A DNA stretch of 64,000 bases. Origin: Lasiodiplodia sp. COLG20. Taxonomy: Eukaryota > Ascomycota > Dothideomycetes > Botryosphaeriales > Botryosphaeriaceae. Made by a program: the position numbers and the translations under genes. Below, in pieces: positions 46,575-59,200 of this stretch. Location: the NCBI GenBank assembly GCA_009801085.1, contig VNWV01000007.1:1178001-1242000 (forward strand). The letters are read 5' to 3'. The notes beneath the pieces are model-generated. The model saw only the letters and a program-made list of their open reading frames with translations, was not told where the DNA came from and searched no databases. How positions within the stretch are numbered: the stretch's first letter is position 1; every line of letters begins with the position of its first letter.

Positions 46575-49142
46575 GCGTCTCGTTTGGTCGATGATGATTT
46601 GTGAAGGAAGAGGATATTTCGACTACTTCTGATGGGAATTTGGCTTGAACGATCATGTTCTGCTGTTTCTGCACTTTTTAAAACCTTCTGTTGTATAAAT
46701 AAAGCGCCTTTTGTTCTTGGTTGTCTTGGAGATTCACTAGTAGACAGAGGAGAAGAGAAAAACTTCGAACAAATGTAGTATGTCTGACAAACGAACGCGT
46801 TTGATGATTGTCTTGAACTGTTTGTGCTTGTGTGCGAAGAAATCGTGAAGTGTTCTGTGCAAGTGAACGGCGCTTGGCTGGAGGCAATGACTCGGATCGG
46901 CTTCTGACCTCGGACAGTTTTACCGCAACAGTGCGAGCCGCAATCGCTGTTTCAGGCGCCCGACATCGACGTTCTCTTCAAAGCAATAAAAAAATTTCTC
47001 CGTCTGCATTATTGACGGTCTCCACCAACTGCCTGCCTGCCTACTCCGAGCACACGCCACGCGTCACACGCGCCTCTCCGGGAATGAGAGATTGTCAGAG
47101 TGAGACGGCTGGGGAAGAGGGAGGGGAGGGGGTTAATATATTTGATGCGCGCGTAGATAGTAGGCCGATAGAAAAACGTGGGGGTGGACGCGTAAACGCT
47201 CGTGCAGGTATACAGTAGGGCTGGGCGCCTGATGAGGAAACTGCGCAGGTGACGCCGGTGACCGGTGATCGATGACCGGTGATGATCAGCGAGGCGGGCA
47301 GCGGCAACGCGTGGACGGGTTGGGTGTTGAGTGCGTTGGCTGGCTGGTTGGTTGGCGGGGTGGTCGCGTGGTGGGTGCGGGTTTGGGGGGTATATATTTC
47401 TTGCGTCGGAGGGAGGGGTTGGAGGGCAGTGGGATCACCGGAAGGCGTGGAGTGAAGGAGTTGTCATCATCACCACATACACTCTGGGGTTGTTCTTTGC
47501 GTGTTTTCTTCGCCTCGTAGATGGGGCTTGGGAGAATTTCTGGGTGGTAGATGTCGACCATGATGATGAAGGTGACGTTCATCGATGATGGATGATGGCG
47601 GCGATGTTGTTCGTCATCGTTTGTTGATGCTGAGTTTCATCTTCGACAAAGAATGATGCGGTTTCTTTTGAACGCGTCTACGACAAGATCCAAGCAGAAT
47701 ATACGGGAGAGACGGGAGTGAAAACGAGCAACGGCCAGAAGCAAGCAGTAACTTTATTCCACAAAGTCATCCGTATCACTCTGCGCTTATGATTTAAAGA
47801 ATGTTGCTTTGGCAACAACAGAAGAGCAGTGCGCCCTCTTTTATAGCCGGTGTAACGGAACACGTAACAGATGCCTGCGCGTGTCACTATCATCACCTGC
47901 AAATCGGACGAGCGTGTGCTGCAGAGATCGAATACCCCAGCTATCCTTCTGACCAGCGGAGATCCAACTCCGTGGTAGGCGTAGTGATTATAAAATGTCG
48001 ATGTGAAATTGTAAACAACACGACAAACGGCTTTGCGTCATGGTTACGAACCATTAGACCGTAGCGACTGCTTTTCCTTTGATTTCGACAACCCACTGCC
48101 TTTTGTGTGCGCTGCTCTTCCTATTCCAATGTGTTTTATGGCACGAGGAATGCCTGTAGGTCTTTTGGTGCAAAATTAGATTTTACAGTTGACGAGCAGC
48201 AGCACTGAAATATGATGGTGCAATTCTCGAGTAAATGATGCAGATGGTCATAAAGTTTGAACATCATTGAAGCTTAAATCCCTTGCAAGAAATAGAGATG
48301 TAGAGAGATGCAATCAGCGTTTACGTCCCGTCTCCAGAGAGACTGCGGAAACTTGCCAGAGTTACAGCTTTTCGAGTAGCTTCAGAAGTTGCTCTACAAT
48401 CCTCGTTTCTCCCACTGCTTCTGATCCGCAAACAACCCCTCCTCCGCATATGTCCGTGCACAATACTACTTTTGGCACGACTAATCGTAAGAAGCAAAGG
48501 CTAGTCTAAAAAGGGAATGACAATGCTCCGCTTTCGACGCCGGCACGTACGAGCCAGTCTGAGGCAATTTTGCCATTGATTGAGAATGGCTGCTCTTGGA
48601 CAGTCAGTGCAGCAGGTGTCTTCTGCTATTTCTTGAGTCCAACGCACGATGATTCTCTCCCTCTGAGTCTCTTCTCAATTTACCCCGAGAAATCTTCCAT
48701 ATGCTATTCATATCTCGCTTCTCTAGTTCATAGCTCCTGACAGTCTCGGGCTAGAACAATAAAACACCAATGGAAGTCCCGCTGTTGCACATGTTCATGG
48801 CATGTCACAGGCGACTGCGGGGGAAATGTCGTTGGGGAAAAGGAGCAGCTAGACCATTTTAGGAAAGCCAAATGACTAGCGGATACCAGATGTGTAAAGC
48901 TTCCGTCATGACTACAAAGCTTTCCCTAGCCTGGAAGTGAGGCTCATTTGTAACTTGACTTGACCCAAAACTTCAATCGCACCAGTCTACATGCAGAAGG
49001 CTGACGCGCTCCGAAAGGTCTGGGGTAAGGACGTGAACGTACGATTGGAACCAAGGACAGGAGCGGGCTCTAAGCAGAATATATAAGCGCGAGCTTCACT
49101 CAAATATGTACAGAGTTTGGTCCAGCTCAGCTCGTCGAAAAC
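46575..49142. other. 2.6-kb intergenic stretch between AA9 and lipase genes
   Basis: The left part is the AA9 3' flank, with an AATAAA-like signal at 46698-46703 (aaataaag). The right end holds the lipase promoter. Several short frames (46832-47218, 47272-47588) have no coding character. Short direct GGTT repeats occur near 47335-47360. No RNA gene is seen. Confidence 0.45.
49080..49087 (+). promoter_or_regulatory. TATA box of the secretory lipase gene
   Basis: TATATAAG lies 56 bases upstream of the lipase ATG, at a distance that fits a short 5' UTR. It is the clearest TATA box in the window. Confidence 0.65.
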
Positions 49143-50670
49143 ATGCAGTCCCTTATTCTGGCCCTAATTATTGCTTCTATACCAGCCCTCGCTGAACAGG
49201 GATCCAACTTCAATGTTTCCCAGGAGACGGCCGAGTCCTACGGATGCGGAGCAATATGCTACCAAATCCTCCAAAGCACCAACGCCCTCGACCTCGCCGA
49301 CGTGGGATCAGACTTCGATTCTGACTTCTACGAGGTCGCCGACAACTTCACGACGTCCAAACCGGGCGACCTCCTCAAGCTCAAGCCCGTCGACCCGACC
49401 ACGCTGAAAGACATTTCTGGCGTATCCGTCTACCGCATCCAATACGTCTCCGAAGACCTCAACGGCACCTACGTCCCGGCCACCGGCTTCATCGCGCTCC
49501 CCTACTCCCTGCCCGACACGGGCGCTTTTCCCCTCGTCGCCTACGCCCACGGCACCATCGGCACCTACCCGGGCTGCGCCGTCTCCAACGGGCCAGACCT
49601 ATACGACTACAACAGCTGGACGCTCCTCAGCGAGCGCGGCTACGCCATCGTCGCTACCGACTACGTTCGTCTCTTCCTCCTCCACCACCCTGGTCCCCTC
49701 CGCTCCCCCTCCCCCCCCCCCTCCCCTCCCGCAAGACAAGTGACTGATTCACCCCCAGGCCGGCCTCGGCCCCTCAACCCCAACCCACAAATACTGCTCC
49801 TTCCCCGCCCACGCCGCCGACATCTTCCACTCCGTCCGCGCCGCGCGCCTCGCCTTCGGCCACTACCTAACCCCGCACTGGCTCGCCGTCGGCCACTCGC
49901 AAGGCGGCGGCGCCGTGTGGAAGCTATCCGAGGACATCGACGCGCTGGCCTCCCTCTCCTCCCGCACCCACAACCGTAACCGCAAGCTCGACCTCCGCAA
50001 CTACCGCGGCGCCGTCGCGCTCGCCCCCGCGACGAAAGTCTGGGACATGGCGCTGCTGGCCGAGCGCGCCGTGTTCCCGCGGCCAGACGTGCACGCGTGG
50101 GCGGTGGCGGGGCTGGCGCCGCTGCTGGGGCAGGCGGTGGCGAGGGTGTATGCGGGGTTTAATGTGTCGGCGGTGTTGGCGCGGCCGATGGTGCGGCGGC
50201 TGGAGTTGGCGGATGAAGCGGCGTTGTGCGTGAGCGGCGTGCTCGGGTTGACGCTGGATCTGGACGCGGAGGACATCGTTGTGGCGTCGGCGGGGATGGG
50301 GGAGGCGGATAGGGAGGTTGTGGAGAGGTGGCAGCGCGAGACGGCGCCGGCGATGGGCGGGGGAGGGGCAGTGGCGCGCGGGCCGGTACTGGTGGTGCAG
50401 GGGGTGAATGATACGGCGATTTTGGCGGAGCAGACGGTCCGGTCGTGGCGGGATGCGTGTGAGGGCGGGAGCGAGGTGCATTTGAGGTTGTATCCGAAGC
50501 AGGATCATTCGGGCGTCGTTGTTGCGGCGGCGCCGGATTGGTTGAGGTGGGTTGATGCGAGGTTTGCCGGGGTGGATACGCCGGGGTGCTGCACGAAGGT
50601 TACGAAGAGGCCGTTTGACTATGACTTTGTGAGGGCCGAGTTGGAGGTCGATCCGAGCGCTTTGGAGTGA
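49143..50670 (+). CDS. Secretory lipase (LIP family, alpha/beta hydrolase)
   Basis: This is an extracellular serine hydrolase of the fungal secretory lipase family (the Candida LIP type), acting on acylglycerols or other esters. Exons are 49143-49664 and 49759-50670, with a 94-nt intron containing an 11-base C run, giving 477 residues. The signal peptide is MQSLILALIIASIPALAEQ. Upstream family landmarks are GFIALP, AYAHGTIG and AIVATDY, the last ending exactly at the donor. The acceptor resumes with AGLG and then the nucleophile elbow AVGHSQGGG, Ser about 221. The likely acid is the Asp in VVQGVNDTA and the base is the His in PKQDHSGVV. Cys residues are spaced as in family members (CGAIC near the N-terminus, CCTKV near the end). 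The open frame running through the intron ends in a Pro/Arg-rich artefact. Confidence 0.92.
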
Positions 50671-51443
50671 GCAGTCTGCGTTGTGGCGTCTGTTAGTTTG
50701 GAGAAATTTTGGGTGGTGTAATCCGTCTAATTTTGAAGTGTATAGCTTGGTCTGTACCGTGGTTTGATGGACGTCGCTTTTGACTTCTTCAACTTTCAAC
50801 TACTGAGGGCTTTTTGGAGTAAAGCTTTCTGCAAATCTTTTTAAATTTCTCTGTATCTTCTCGTAATTACTTCTTAAAGCTTTGCTTAGTACTTTAATAT
50901 TTAGGCCGTCAGTAGTCGCCTTGAAAAAAAAGAAATAGAGCCCGTGTCTCTTAACGCTAAGACTGGCTGGAGTTGGGCTAACTCAAAACCACCTACGAGC
51001 CACTCACGCTAAGTATTTACATGAAATCTGATAGTATATATAGCTCACTCAAACATTTTAATGTTAAATATAAACCATATTCCTTTGGAAAATAACTGTG
51101 ATGTAACTCCAAGCGTCTTTAGTGCGGTACAGAGTGCTTAAAGATTCGGCCACTATCTCCTGTAACCGTTTTCTACCTCTAATTTCTGTAAAGTGCTAAA
51201 TCATTCGCTATTAAGCCATTGTGGCAACTACAGGAGCTGGGGTAGAAGTACCTGACTAAAACAGGCAACTGAACCAAGGGTCTTTTAGTACCACGGTCCA
51301 AACCTGTATATCCCAACGGAGAGCACTTGGAGCCGAAAAAATTTCTCACGATTAGCAAGCACTTAAAATGCCGTAGCACTCTCACCTGCGCACCAGGAAT
51401 CTTAAACCACCAGTGTTTCCTACTCAAAAAAGGAAAAGCCACC
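50671..51443. other. Intergenic region, AT-rich, upstream of the RING-protein gene
   Basis: The region around 50800-51180 is AT-rich. The frame of the RING gene is open back to an ATG at 51327, but the residues encoded between 51327 and 51443 look unlike the rest of the protein. No other gene or repeat is seen. Confidence 0.45.
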
Positions 51444-53090
51444 ATGCCAGCATACACCAGCGGGCGCCGCCCTCGCCCCTACAGAACATCATCTCGATTC
51501 AGCATGTCCCGTCTCTTCGGCTCCAGGTGGTCCCGGAGCGACAACTCCTCTGCCATCAGCCCCTTCTTCGACCGCGACACCGCCGACTTTTTTGCGGCGC
51601 TGGCGGACAACTCCAACCTCCCCATCAGGCCGCCGTCTACTCCTCCTCCCATGCTGGTTCGCGTGCAGGACTCCCGACGCGCCTGGATGCCGTCTACACC
51701 ACCTCCCATGCTAGTCGACGTACAAGACTCCCAACCCGCCAGGCCACCATCCACTCCTCCTCCCCTGCTCATTAACGTACAAGCCCCCCAGCCCGTCAGG
51801 CCGCCATCCACTCCTCCTCCACTACTTGTTAGCGTACATGACTCCCAACCCGCCAGGCCACCGTCTACACCTCCTCCCCTATTAGTCAACGTGCAAGACT
51901 CCCAACCCCCCAGACCGCCATCTACACCCCCTCCCATGCTAGTCAGCGTACCGGCGCCTCAGAGCATCGCTAGCCTCCTTAACGATGACCACCTTTACGA
52001 TTGGATGAATCCTGCTGCCAGAGGCGACGACCTCGCATTGGGCACGCTCACCGCCGCCTCCGACGCCGTCCGCCGCCATCGCCTCCGACAACGACAACAA
52101 CGACAACGACAAGAGAGCGAGCATTCGACGCGTCTCGGCAGCGATGGCGTCGACCCAGCTGGTCCAGCTGGTATCGCCGCCGCCGCCGCCATCGCTATCA
52201 GACAGGAGATGCAGCAGCTAACGGCAGAAGCTTTCGAGCGCCTCGCCATCACTGTGGGGCAGATGGGGGCTACTGCTGCCGCCGAAAATGCTGCTGCTAC
52301 TGCTGCTACTACTACTGCTACTGCTGCTGCCAGCGACGCCCAGCAGGAAAGCGACACTCAGACCCCCGCCAGCAGACAGCATTATCGCAGTCCCATGTCG
52401 GGCTTGGACCTAGACCTTCCGTTTACCCGCGCCGCAGAAACCGCCGCGCAAGGATTGGCACACGATGCGCCAGAATTATCAGGGGAAGACCACGAGCGTG
52501 AGGCAGCGGACGAGGGAGGAGATAACACGCATGTAGGAGGTGAAGAAGAAGAACGTCAGCAGGACAGAGGTGAACAACCGGCGGCAGCAGAGGCTCCGAG
52601 AAGAAAACTCAGAAGAAGCCGTGGGCGTTTCGGCCACGTCACCAATAATGGCATCACCGCGGTCGACAAGACGGAGTTGCAGGAGAAGGGCAGTGTCGGG
52701 TGTGACATCTGCTACGAGCTGTGGGACTGGGCGACTACTGAGGATGCTGAGCGCGTGGCGCCGGAGAAAGCGACCATGTTCGGGAACGAGGCCACGGGAA
52801 AGGACGGAGCAGCAGCAGCCAAGGTGTGCAAAGAGCCCACGAAGCTGCCTTGCGGACACATCTTCGGGAAGGACTGCTTGACGGATTGGCTGGCGAGGAA
52901 GGACACCTGTCCGGCCTGCAGGCGCAAGGTAGCCACGGGTACTGCGTCGCCTTACGCCACCGGATTGGAGATGTTGAGGGTTATTTACGGCACTGAAAAC
53001 TTGGACGAATGGAAGAACGCGCTCCAGACTTTTAGAGGATCTCCTGCCTTCCTGGACGAAAGCTCCGATCGCTTGCCCTTTGCATACTGA
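51444..53090 (+). CDS. RING-type zinc finger protein with six 19-residue proline-rich repeats
   Basis: This is probably an E3 ubiquitin ligase, of unknown target. It is a single exon of 548 residues from the ATG at 51444, chosen because its context is gccaccATGC, while the in-frame ATG at 51327 adds 39 atypical residues. After a basic N-terminus (SGRRPRPYR) come six tandem copies of a 19-residue unit, core RPPSTPPPMLV-V-DSQPA, at about residues 62-175. An Arg/Gln-rich stretch and Ala/Thr runs encoded by imperfect triplet repeats follow. The RING finger is near the C-terminus (about 413-495): CDIC, a long insert of about 35 residues, then LPCGHIFGKDCLTDWL and CPACRRK. The position usually filled by His or Cys three residues after CGH is a Gly, so one zinc ligand is missing or replaced, perhaps by the Cys in VCKEP. 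The proline repeats could bind SH3 or WW domains. Confidence 0.85.
   Translation: MPAYTSGRRPRPYRTSSRFSMSRLFGSRWSRSDNSSAISPFFDRDTADFFAALADNSNLPIRPPSTPPPMLVRVQDSRRAWMPSTPPPMLVDVQDSQPARPPSTPPPLLINVQAPQPVRPPSTPPPLLVSVHDSQPARPPSTPPPLLVNVQDSQPPRPPSTPPPMLVSVPAPQSIASLLNDDHLYDWMNPAARGDDLALGTLTAASDAVRRHRLRQRQQRQRQESEHSTRLGSDGVDPAGPAGIAAAAAIAIRQEMQQLTAEAFERLAITVGQMGATAAAENAAATAATTTATAAASDAQQESDTQTPASRQHYRSPMSGLDLDLPFTRAAETAAQGLAHDAPELSGEDHEREAADEGGDNTHVGGEEEERQQDRGEQPAAAEAPRRKLRRSRGRFGHVTNNGITAVDKTELQEKGSVGCDICYELWDWATTEDAERVAPEKATMFGNEATGKDGAAAAKVCKEPTKLPCGHIFGKDCLTDWLARKDTCPACRRKVATGTASPYATGLEMLRVIYGTENLDEWKNALQTFRGSPAFLDESSDRLPFAY
51627..51968 (+). repeat. Six tandem 57-bp coding repeats
   Basis: Six in-frame copies of a 57-base unit encode the 19-residue proline-rich repeats of the RING protein. 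Copies start near 51627, 51684, 51741, 51798, 51855 and 51912 and share the block tccacYcctcctccc with variants. Copy number is likely to vary between strains. Confidence 0.9.
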
Positions 53091-56000
53091 GACGAAGAGC
53101 AATTCTCGATTTCAGGGTAGATAGATATTTATTCGAGCACATCTGCACGAGATTAAGGCCTTTTATGTGATTGCGTAAATATTCAAAAGTATCAAAAGAT
53201 GGTCATTCAATGCCTAAGAACTTTAGGATAACGAAGGAAAATGATCGCATTAACAGCGCGTATACCTAAAGTCTCATCATTGCAGGTGTCGAGACTGTTC
53301 AAAGTGCGAGACCCTGAATTTGGTAGACGCATTGCTCTTGCGTTGTTTGAAGATAGCATCCTTGGACAAAGCTGGAACGTTTAGAGTAAACCATGGAAGA
53401 TATCGAGGCTATTTAAAACAAAACCCTACGCCACTTAATAGGAGGCGGACTGACAGACAAGGGTATGCACACTTCCAACACCAATGAAAGCCCATTCATA
53501 AGGCTACAGTCACTTGTGAGAACAGTATATAGGAAGCAAGAAGCTGAAAACGATTGCTTCCAATGGGCTCTGACATTGCTTTTGCTGAAAGAAAAAAAAA
53601 ACACAATTGAAGAGTTACTCGGACGTTTGCGTCGAGGAGACTGGCGCTGATGCTCTGCTCCTGATTACTTGCTCTTCCCCGAAAGCCTCCTTGTCCGGAG
53701 CTCGGCTGCTCTTATTCTTTTTGACTACCTCACTCTGTCCTCCAGTCCTTTCCAAGATACACCTTCTCTTATATTATAGCAACCTGTGTTGGTAGGAGTT
53801 GAAGCTATCGTCCGGACGTAAACCTTGAATCATCCGCTCCTTTGCATTTTATGCTGTTACTGGATGACGTGGAGCCAATGACTGCAACATGTAATTCTGA
53901 ACTCTGTGCACGTGGGGAGGCTTCGTGAAAGCTCAAGCGTTGGTGTAAACAAAGAATACTGAAGATGGTGAAGAGCTGTCTAAGCAATCTATAGTAGAGG
54001 CGTGTACTTGTTGGGCCTGTTACTGTAAATGTTTTTTTTTTTCTAAACTCTTACCCCTCATATATAAAGATACTTCGGAAAATTAGTTCGCAAATTGGCA
54101 CAAGTAGTGTTTTCTGGGGTTGAGTAAGACTGGGCGGTGGGTAAAAAATTTCGCTTTGAGAACTAACTTTATGCTCTCTGTGGATGGCTGTGTATCATCA
54201 TACTTTGCCGGAGAACGTTCATTATACGAAGACGGTACATTTGAGCATAATCAAATGCTGAAGAGAATCATTATTAGTAGCAAGTGTACCTATCTATCGT
54301 GCATTCTTCATAATGGCCATTGGCACACAACCCAGGTCTTCCCCAATTTAAATGGGACAGGACAGTGCGACGCTTGTGAGCTGAGAAAGCGAAACGCCAG
54401 TTTTTGAAGAGCCTTGTTGTATGAGACCCTATCCTGGTGTTCTTGTCTTGAATTTCTCCATAACCGCCCCAAAGGTACATTTATATGCACCCTCAACACC
54501 GCCCATCGTCCACCAGCGTCACCGGCAGCAGCGCACGCCAACGCCGCACAGCACAGACAACAACATCAACGCTTTGCACCTGACACCCATCGCTTGCAGA
54601 ACTACCCTCACCGGCGTACCGGCCGGCAGACAGCCCGCTCAGCAGGGCGCATACGTCCCCGCCATCATCTTGTGACTGAACCACCGGCTGTCCTTGTCAC
54701 TGCCTTATAAAGTAAGGGCACCCATGTCCCTCACACCGTTCTTCATTACTGGACAAGGAGTACACACACAGTAGTCATAACGCACCGTTCTAGTTGCCAA
54801 ACTTTTGGCGTTCACGGATGGTTATGCTCTGTGCACTTTCGGCGTTTGCGTCTTTGCCTCCTGTACGCAATTCCCTTCACTTGCTTCAATAAGACTTCCG
54901 CATCATCACCTCCTGCTACATCACCACCACCATTATCATCATCAGCAGCAGCGCATAACGGTATCCAGCATCATCAGAGCACCATGCGGAATCAAAACTT
55001 CGATACCCGCTGCTGAAAAGTCTCCCAGTGACGTGTATACATACACCCTTCCTTACCAGTCTCCCGTTCTCCCAAACCGACGCACAGGCGAGTCAGACGA
55101 GCACATAGTTTTGGCAGTCAAACGTGCTGCTACTGCCACTGATAGATGGCATCGAGCGAATGAATGTCACGTCGTATCGAGACGAAGAGAAGCGCTTTTA
55201 TAACAACAAGTAGTCCCATTGGCAGTCCTATCTACCGCAGCTGATCACACGGCCCACCTGCCGCCCATCTAAAAGTAGAAAAAACCTTTTTTGCAGATGA
55301 CGACCTCCAGGCCGACCAGCTGACAGGGGGAAAAAGGAAGGAAAAAAGAAAAACAAGAAACGTCGAAAGGGGCGGCCAGCACGGGGACTGAGAGACTCAG
55401 CGCCAAAGGCGAAAGGCGCAAAGTGCACAATCCAGGCCCCGAATGCTTGCCAGCTCCAAACTCATCGTTTCACATTCAGAAGAAGGCCGATCCACCACCA
55501 TACATGCACATCCGTGAAGGAAAGAGTGTGTGTATCGCTGACGAGAAACCATTCCTCCATATGCTACTCGCGCTGGAATCAACCGCCATATGAACCGCTG
55601 AAAGGACTGTACTTCTCTGTACTGCCCAGCAGTCGCATTCTCAGCGGCGCCGGAGCAGACGAGAAAGAAAGAGACCAGTCAACATCTGCCATCGAGCTCA
55701 GACCCACGATTACGACCTCACGCTTCCTCCTTCCACTAGCGAACGATGACCACCACGAGAGCAGTGACCGCTAAGGACACGAAAAACAAAATCAAGTGTA
55801 AAAGCAAAGTATCGGAATTGTAAGCATCGCTTCAGGTGTATCCATGTACTGACGAGGAAGACCATGACTATCCGACCACGCCTCGAAAACGCTCCCATGT
55901 GTTGCTTTTTGATGTCCATACCGAAACTGATTTTGGCGGGTCATGACCGAAGAAACCGGAAGGAAATTCGTGGGGGCCATGGTGCCATCTGGTACTTAAC

Positions 56001-56296
56001 GCGCTCAAATATGCGAAAGCCATGAAGGGAATTAATTAGGGAAATCATGAAATGAAAAGCAGGAAATCAAAACAATTTAGTAGTGTTGAACCCATACTCG
56101 CCTGAAAGGGAGTCACGGGTGAATAGCGGCCGGCGGCTGAAGAGCGTATTTCAGCATCTTCAGGTGCGGCAGCCATCCGACGGCAGGCCATGCCCACCTT
56201 GTGAGTGATTTACACTGGGTGGACGCAATCTCGACCTCGGTTGGAGCAAGCGTCGCTCTGTCGTTTCTGAAAACGACCAAGACGTAGACGAGAGGC
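53091..56296. other. 3.2-kb gene-poor stretch
   Basis: This stretch lies between the convergent RING gene and the EDC4-type gene, so both 3' flanks are here. It is AT-rich to about 54400. A CAC/CAT-rich block lies at 54900-54970. The longest frame, 132 codons at 54805-55203, has no recognisable motif. No RNA genes or repeats with paired ends are visible. Confidence 0.5.
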
Positions 56297-59200
56297 TCAC
56301 GTAGAGGCGGCCTTCAACTCCTGGGCGCGACGAGAGAGCATGGAGATTCTCCTCAGCACAGGATCGCCGGGGTTCTTCTCAGCAATCTGCATATACGCAG
56401 CCTGGAGACGAGAGGAAAGGACATCCATGATCTTCGGCGCAACTTCCCTAATATCCGGATCGGTAGGGTCGATGGAGGCGAAGACAGCATCGAGCCACAT
56501 CAGGCGCTCGGCCGTGTTAGTCTCCAGCGAAGAGCTCACAGCGGCCGAAACGCTAAGGGCCACAAGGGGAGTCAGGCTCCCGATGTAGGCCGGGTTGCAC
56601 CTCACAAACAGGTTATCGAAAAGCTGAGTCTGACGGGGAGATTGAAGCCACTGCACACCCAGTTAGCAGGAGTCAAGAATGAAATCTAAAAAAGCATTAC
56701 TCACCATGATCGTGCCTTCCTCATACTGGCCATCAGACATCAAGCGCGTAATCTGTTCCTGCTCTAGCTCCGCCTCGCTCTTCTTGACGCTGGAAGATGC
56801 AGACTGGGCAGTCGACGGGGCCCTAGCAGAGCCCTCGCTGCGGATGCTCTGCCTCTGGAGTTTCAGAATCTCTTCTTGGAAGCTGGCCTGAGCAGCTGAC
56901 ATGGAGGCAATGGTCTCGCTGAGACCGGTCACCAGGTTGGTGAGCTGATCGATCTTTGCGGCATCACGCTGGCGCTGCACCTCGGCTTGGCGGACCTGTT
57001 CAGCCATGCGACGCTCCATATCCGCAGCCATCTGCTGTACGGCATTGACCGTGATGTTCTGAACCGACGAGCCAATCGTGTTACGAAGGACATGCGTCAG
57101 CTGCTGGTCAATGTGAGCGGTGGTCTTGTTGGAGACCATGTCAGAGATGTGGCGCATAGTCTCGGGATCCTTGAAAGCCAAGTTGACAGCATGAGGAAGC
57201 GTCTGCTTGACCTCGCGAGGAATGGATGACTGGACCGAGGTAGCAAGAATCTCAGTAAGACGGCGCTCGATAGTGGCGCCCACAAGATCACTCAAGGATG
57301 GGAGAATGATCTTCTGGAGGTTCTGGGTGACGATGCGCGACATGCTCTTCTCGACGTTCTCGGTGAGGGTGCTAGACACCAAGCGCAGAACAGCATCCAT
57401 CTTGGCAGCACCGGCAGCTTCCTGAACACGCTTGTCATCGTCAAGACGACGGTAGAGGGACTCCAGTTCCTTGGTGAAAGTCTTGTTGAACTCAGCAGAC
57501 ACGTTCGTCTCGAGAGCCTTGAAAGACTCAGAGTCAATGTTGGCACCGGCAGATGGAGCGGCACCTGAAGCCTGAACCTGGCCTAGAAGGCGGGTAGCCC
57601 ACGCAGGTACTTCAGACTCAGGAACCTTCTTGTCCTCGACAGCCTTCACAGGCTCAGGCGGAGGTGTCTTCGCGCGCTGGGCAACATTGGCGTACGAAAC
57701 CGCAACCGGAGCGGTAGACGTAGCCTTGGTTGCGCTCGAAACTTGGGAAGCTGTGTCGGCAGCTGCAGCACCGCCCTTCTTCTTCTTTTTCTTTTCCGTC
57801 TTCTCGCTACCGTTGATGATGGCCGCTCTAGCGGCGTCCTGCTGGTTCTCAACTCTCTCGAGTGTCGAAGCAATCATGGATGCAGTCTCAGGAGCTTGAG
57901 AAGTGGCACGAGACCTGCTGCTAGCTGGCTCCTTCTTAACCAATTCCCTAGGAGTAGGACGAGAGCGGCTGCTCTGCGTGCTCTGCTGTGCCTCACCGTT
58001 GGCCGAAGACTCGGTGGTGCTAGTTCCTTCAGTCAATGCCAAGAGGCGGATGGGATTGATGTTGATGCTGCCGGTGGCTTCCGCGTCAATGGGGTGAAGC
58101 ACCTTGCTCTCCTTGCTCCAGCCAAGATCCTCCTTGCGGATACCGAGACAAGTCACACCCTTGGAGTGCATGACATAGAGCTCGAAGAGAGGTGCCTCAT
58201 CGGGAGCGTAGCTCTCGGGCGAAGCGGCAGGCTCCTGCAACATTTCCAAGCTGCGCAGCTGACCCTTCGACGCGAAAGAGTACTCACGAATACCACTCAT
58301 GATGGCAGTGGACTCAGGCCTGGGAAGTTCGGAATCCTTATCGGCAAGGCGGCCGATAAACTTAGCCTGCGACATGGCGGGCAAGTTGTACCTCGGAGCG
58401 GACAGGTGGATGAAGTAGATGGAGTTCCTTGTGGGGTGTCCAACAGCCAAAATGCCAGTCCTGGGGTGGTAAGCAACGCTGCAAATAGCGTCGGATTCGT
58501 TCTCATGCGGGAAGTTGATCTCCTGGACGGGCTTCTGAAGTCCAAGATCCCACAATTGGAGAGTGTGGTTCTGCTTCAGACCGACGATCAGGTACCTCAA
58601 GGCAATACCCTTCACGCAAGGGCGCTCCTTATCTAAGAAAAGAACGGAGGTGGGCCAAGACTTGTCGCCGGCAGCAACAGTGTTGAGCTGCATAATCGGG
58701 TTGCGAACTTCCTTCGCAGGAATGCGTCCGACATTGGGACCAGTTCCCTCGGTGATCAACTCGCGAATGTCCCAGAAGCGCAGCCTTCCAGCCTTATCCA
58801 GGGACGCGATAACGGTATCGTCTTCGCTGAAAGCAAAGTCCTTGCCGGCCTTTCCAGTGACGATCCTCAGGCAGCGGTGGTGAAGGTACCTCTCGCTGTC
58901 GCAGACACGTGTCTTCGAGTCAGTGTACTCGGCCTGGCGGGCAGCGTGAGGCCAGACGAGGTAGATCGACTTGCCACGGCCGATACCGAAGAACTCCGGA
59001 TGGCGAGAGCTCTTCTTGGCACGAGTCTTGAGCTGGCCGCCTGATGTGTTGTCATCTTGGGCGGGGACAGGGGGGAAGATAAAGCCCTGCTCTTCCAAGT
59101 TTTCCTCGGCGTAAGTGTCACTGTGGCCGGCGACAGTAGTCCAGAAGACGGAGCCGTCAACGCCGGTAGCGAGGATAGTCTCAGCATCATGTGAAGATGA

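Noticed and set aside
51327..51443. N-terminal extension of the RING protein
   Set aside because: The 39 extra residues look like translated leader sequence, and the ATG at 51444 has a far better context.
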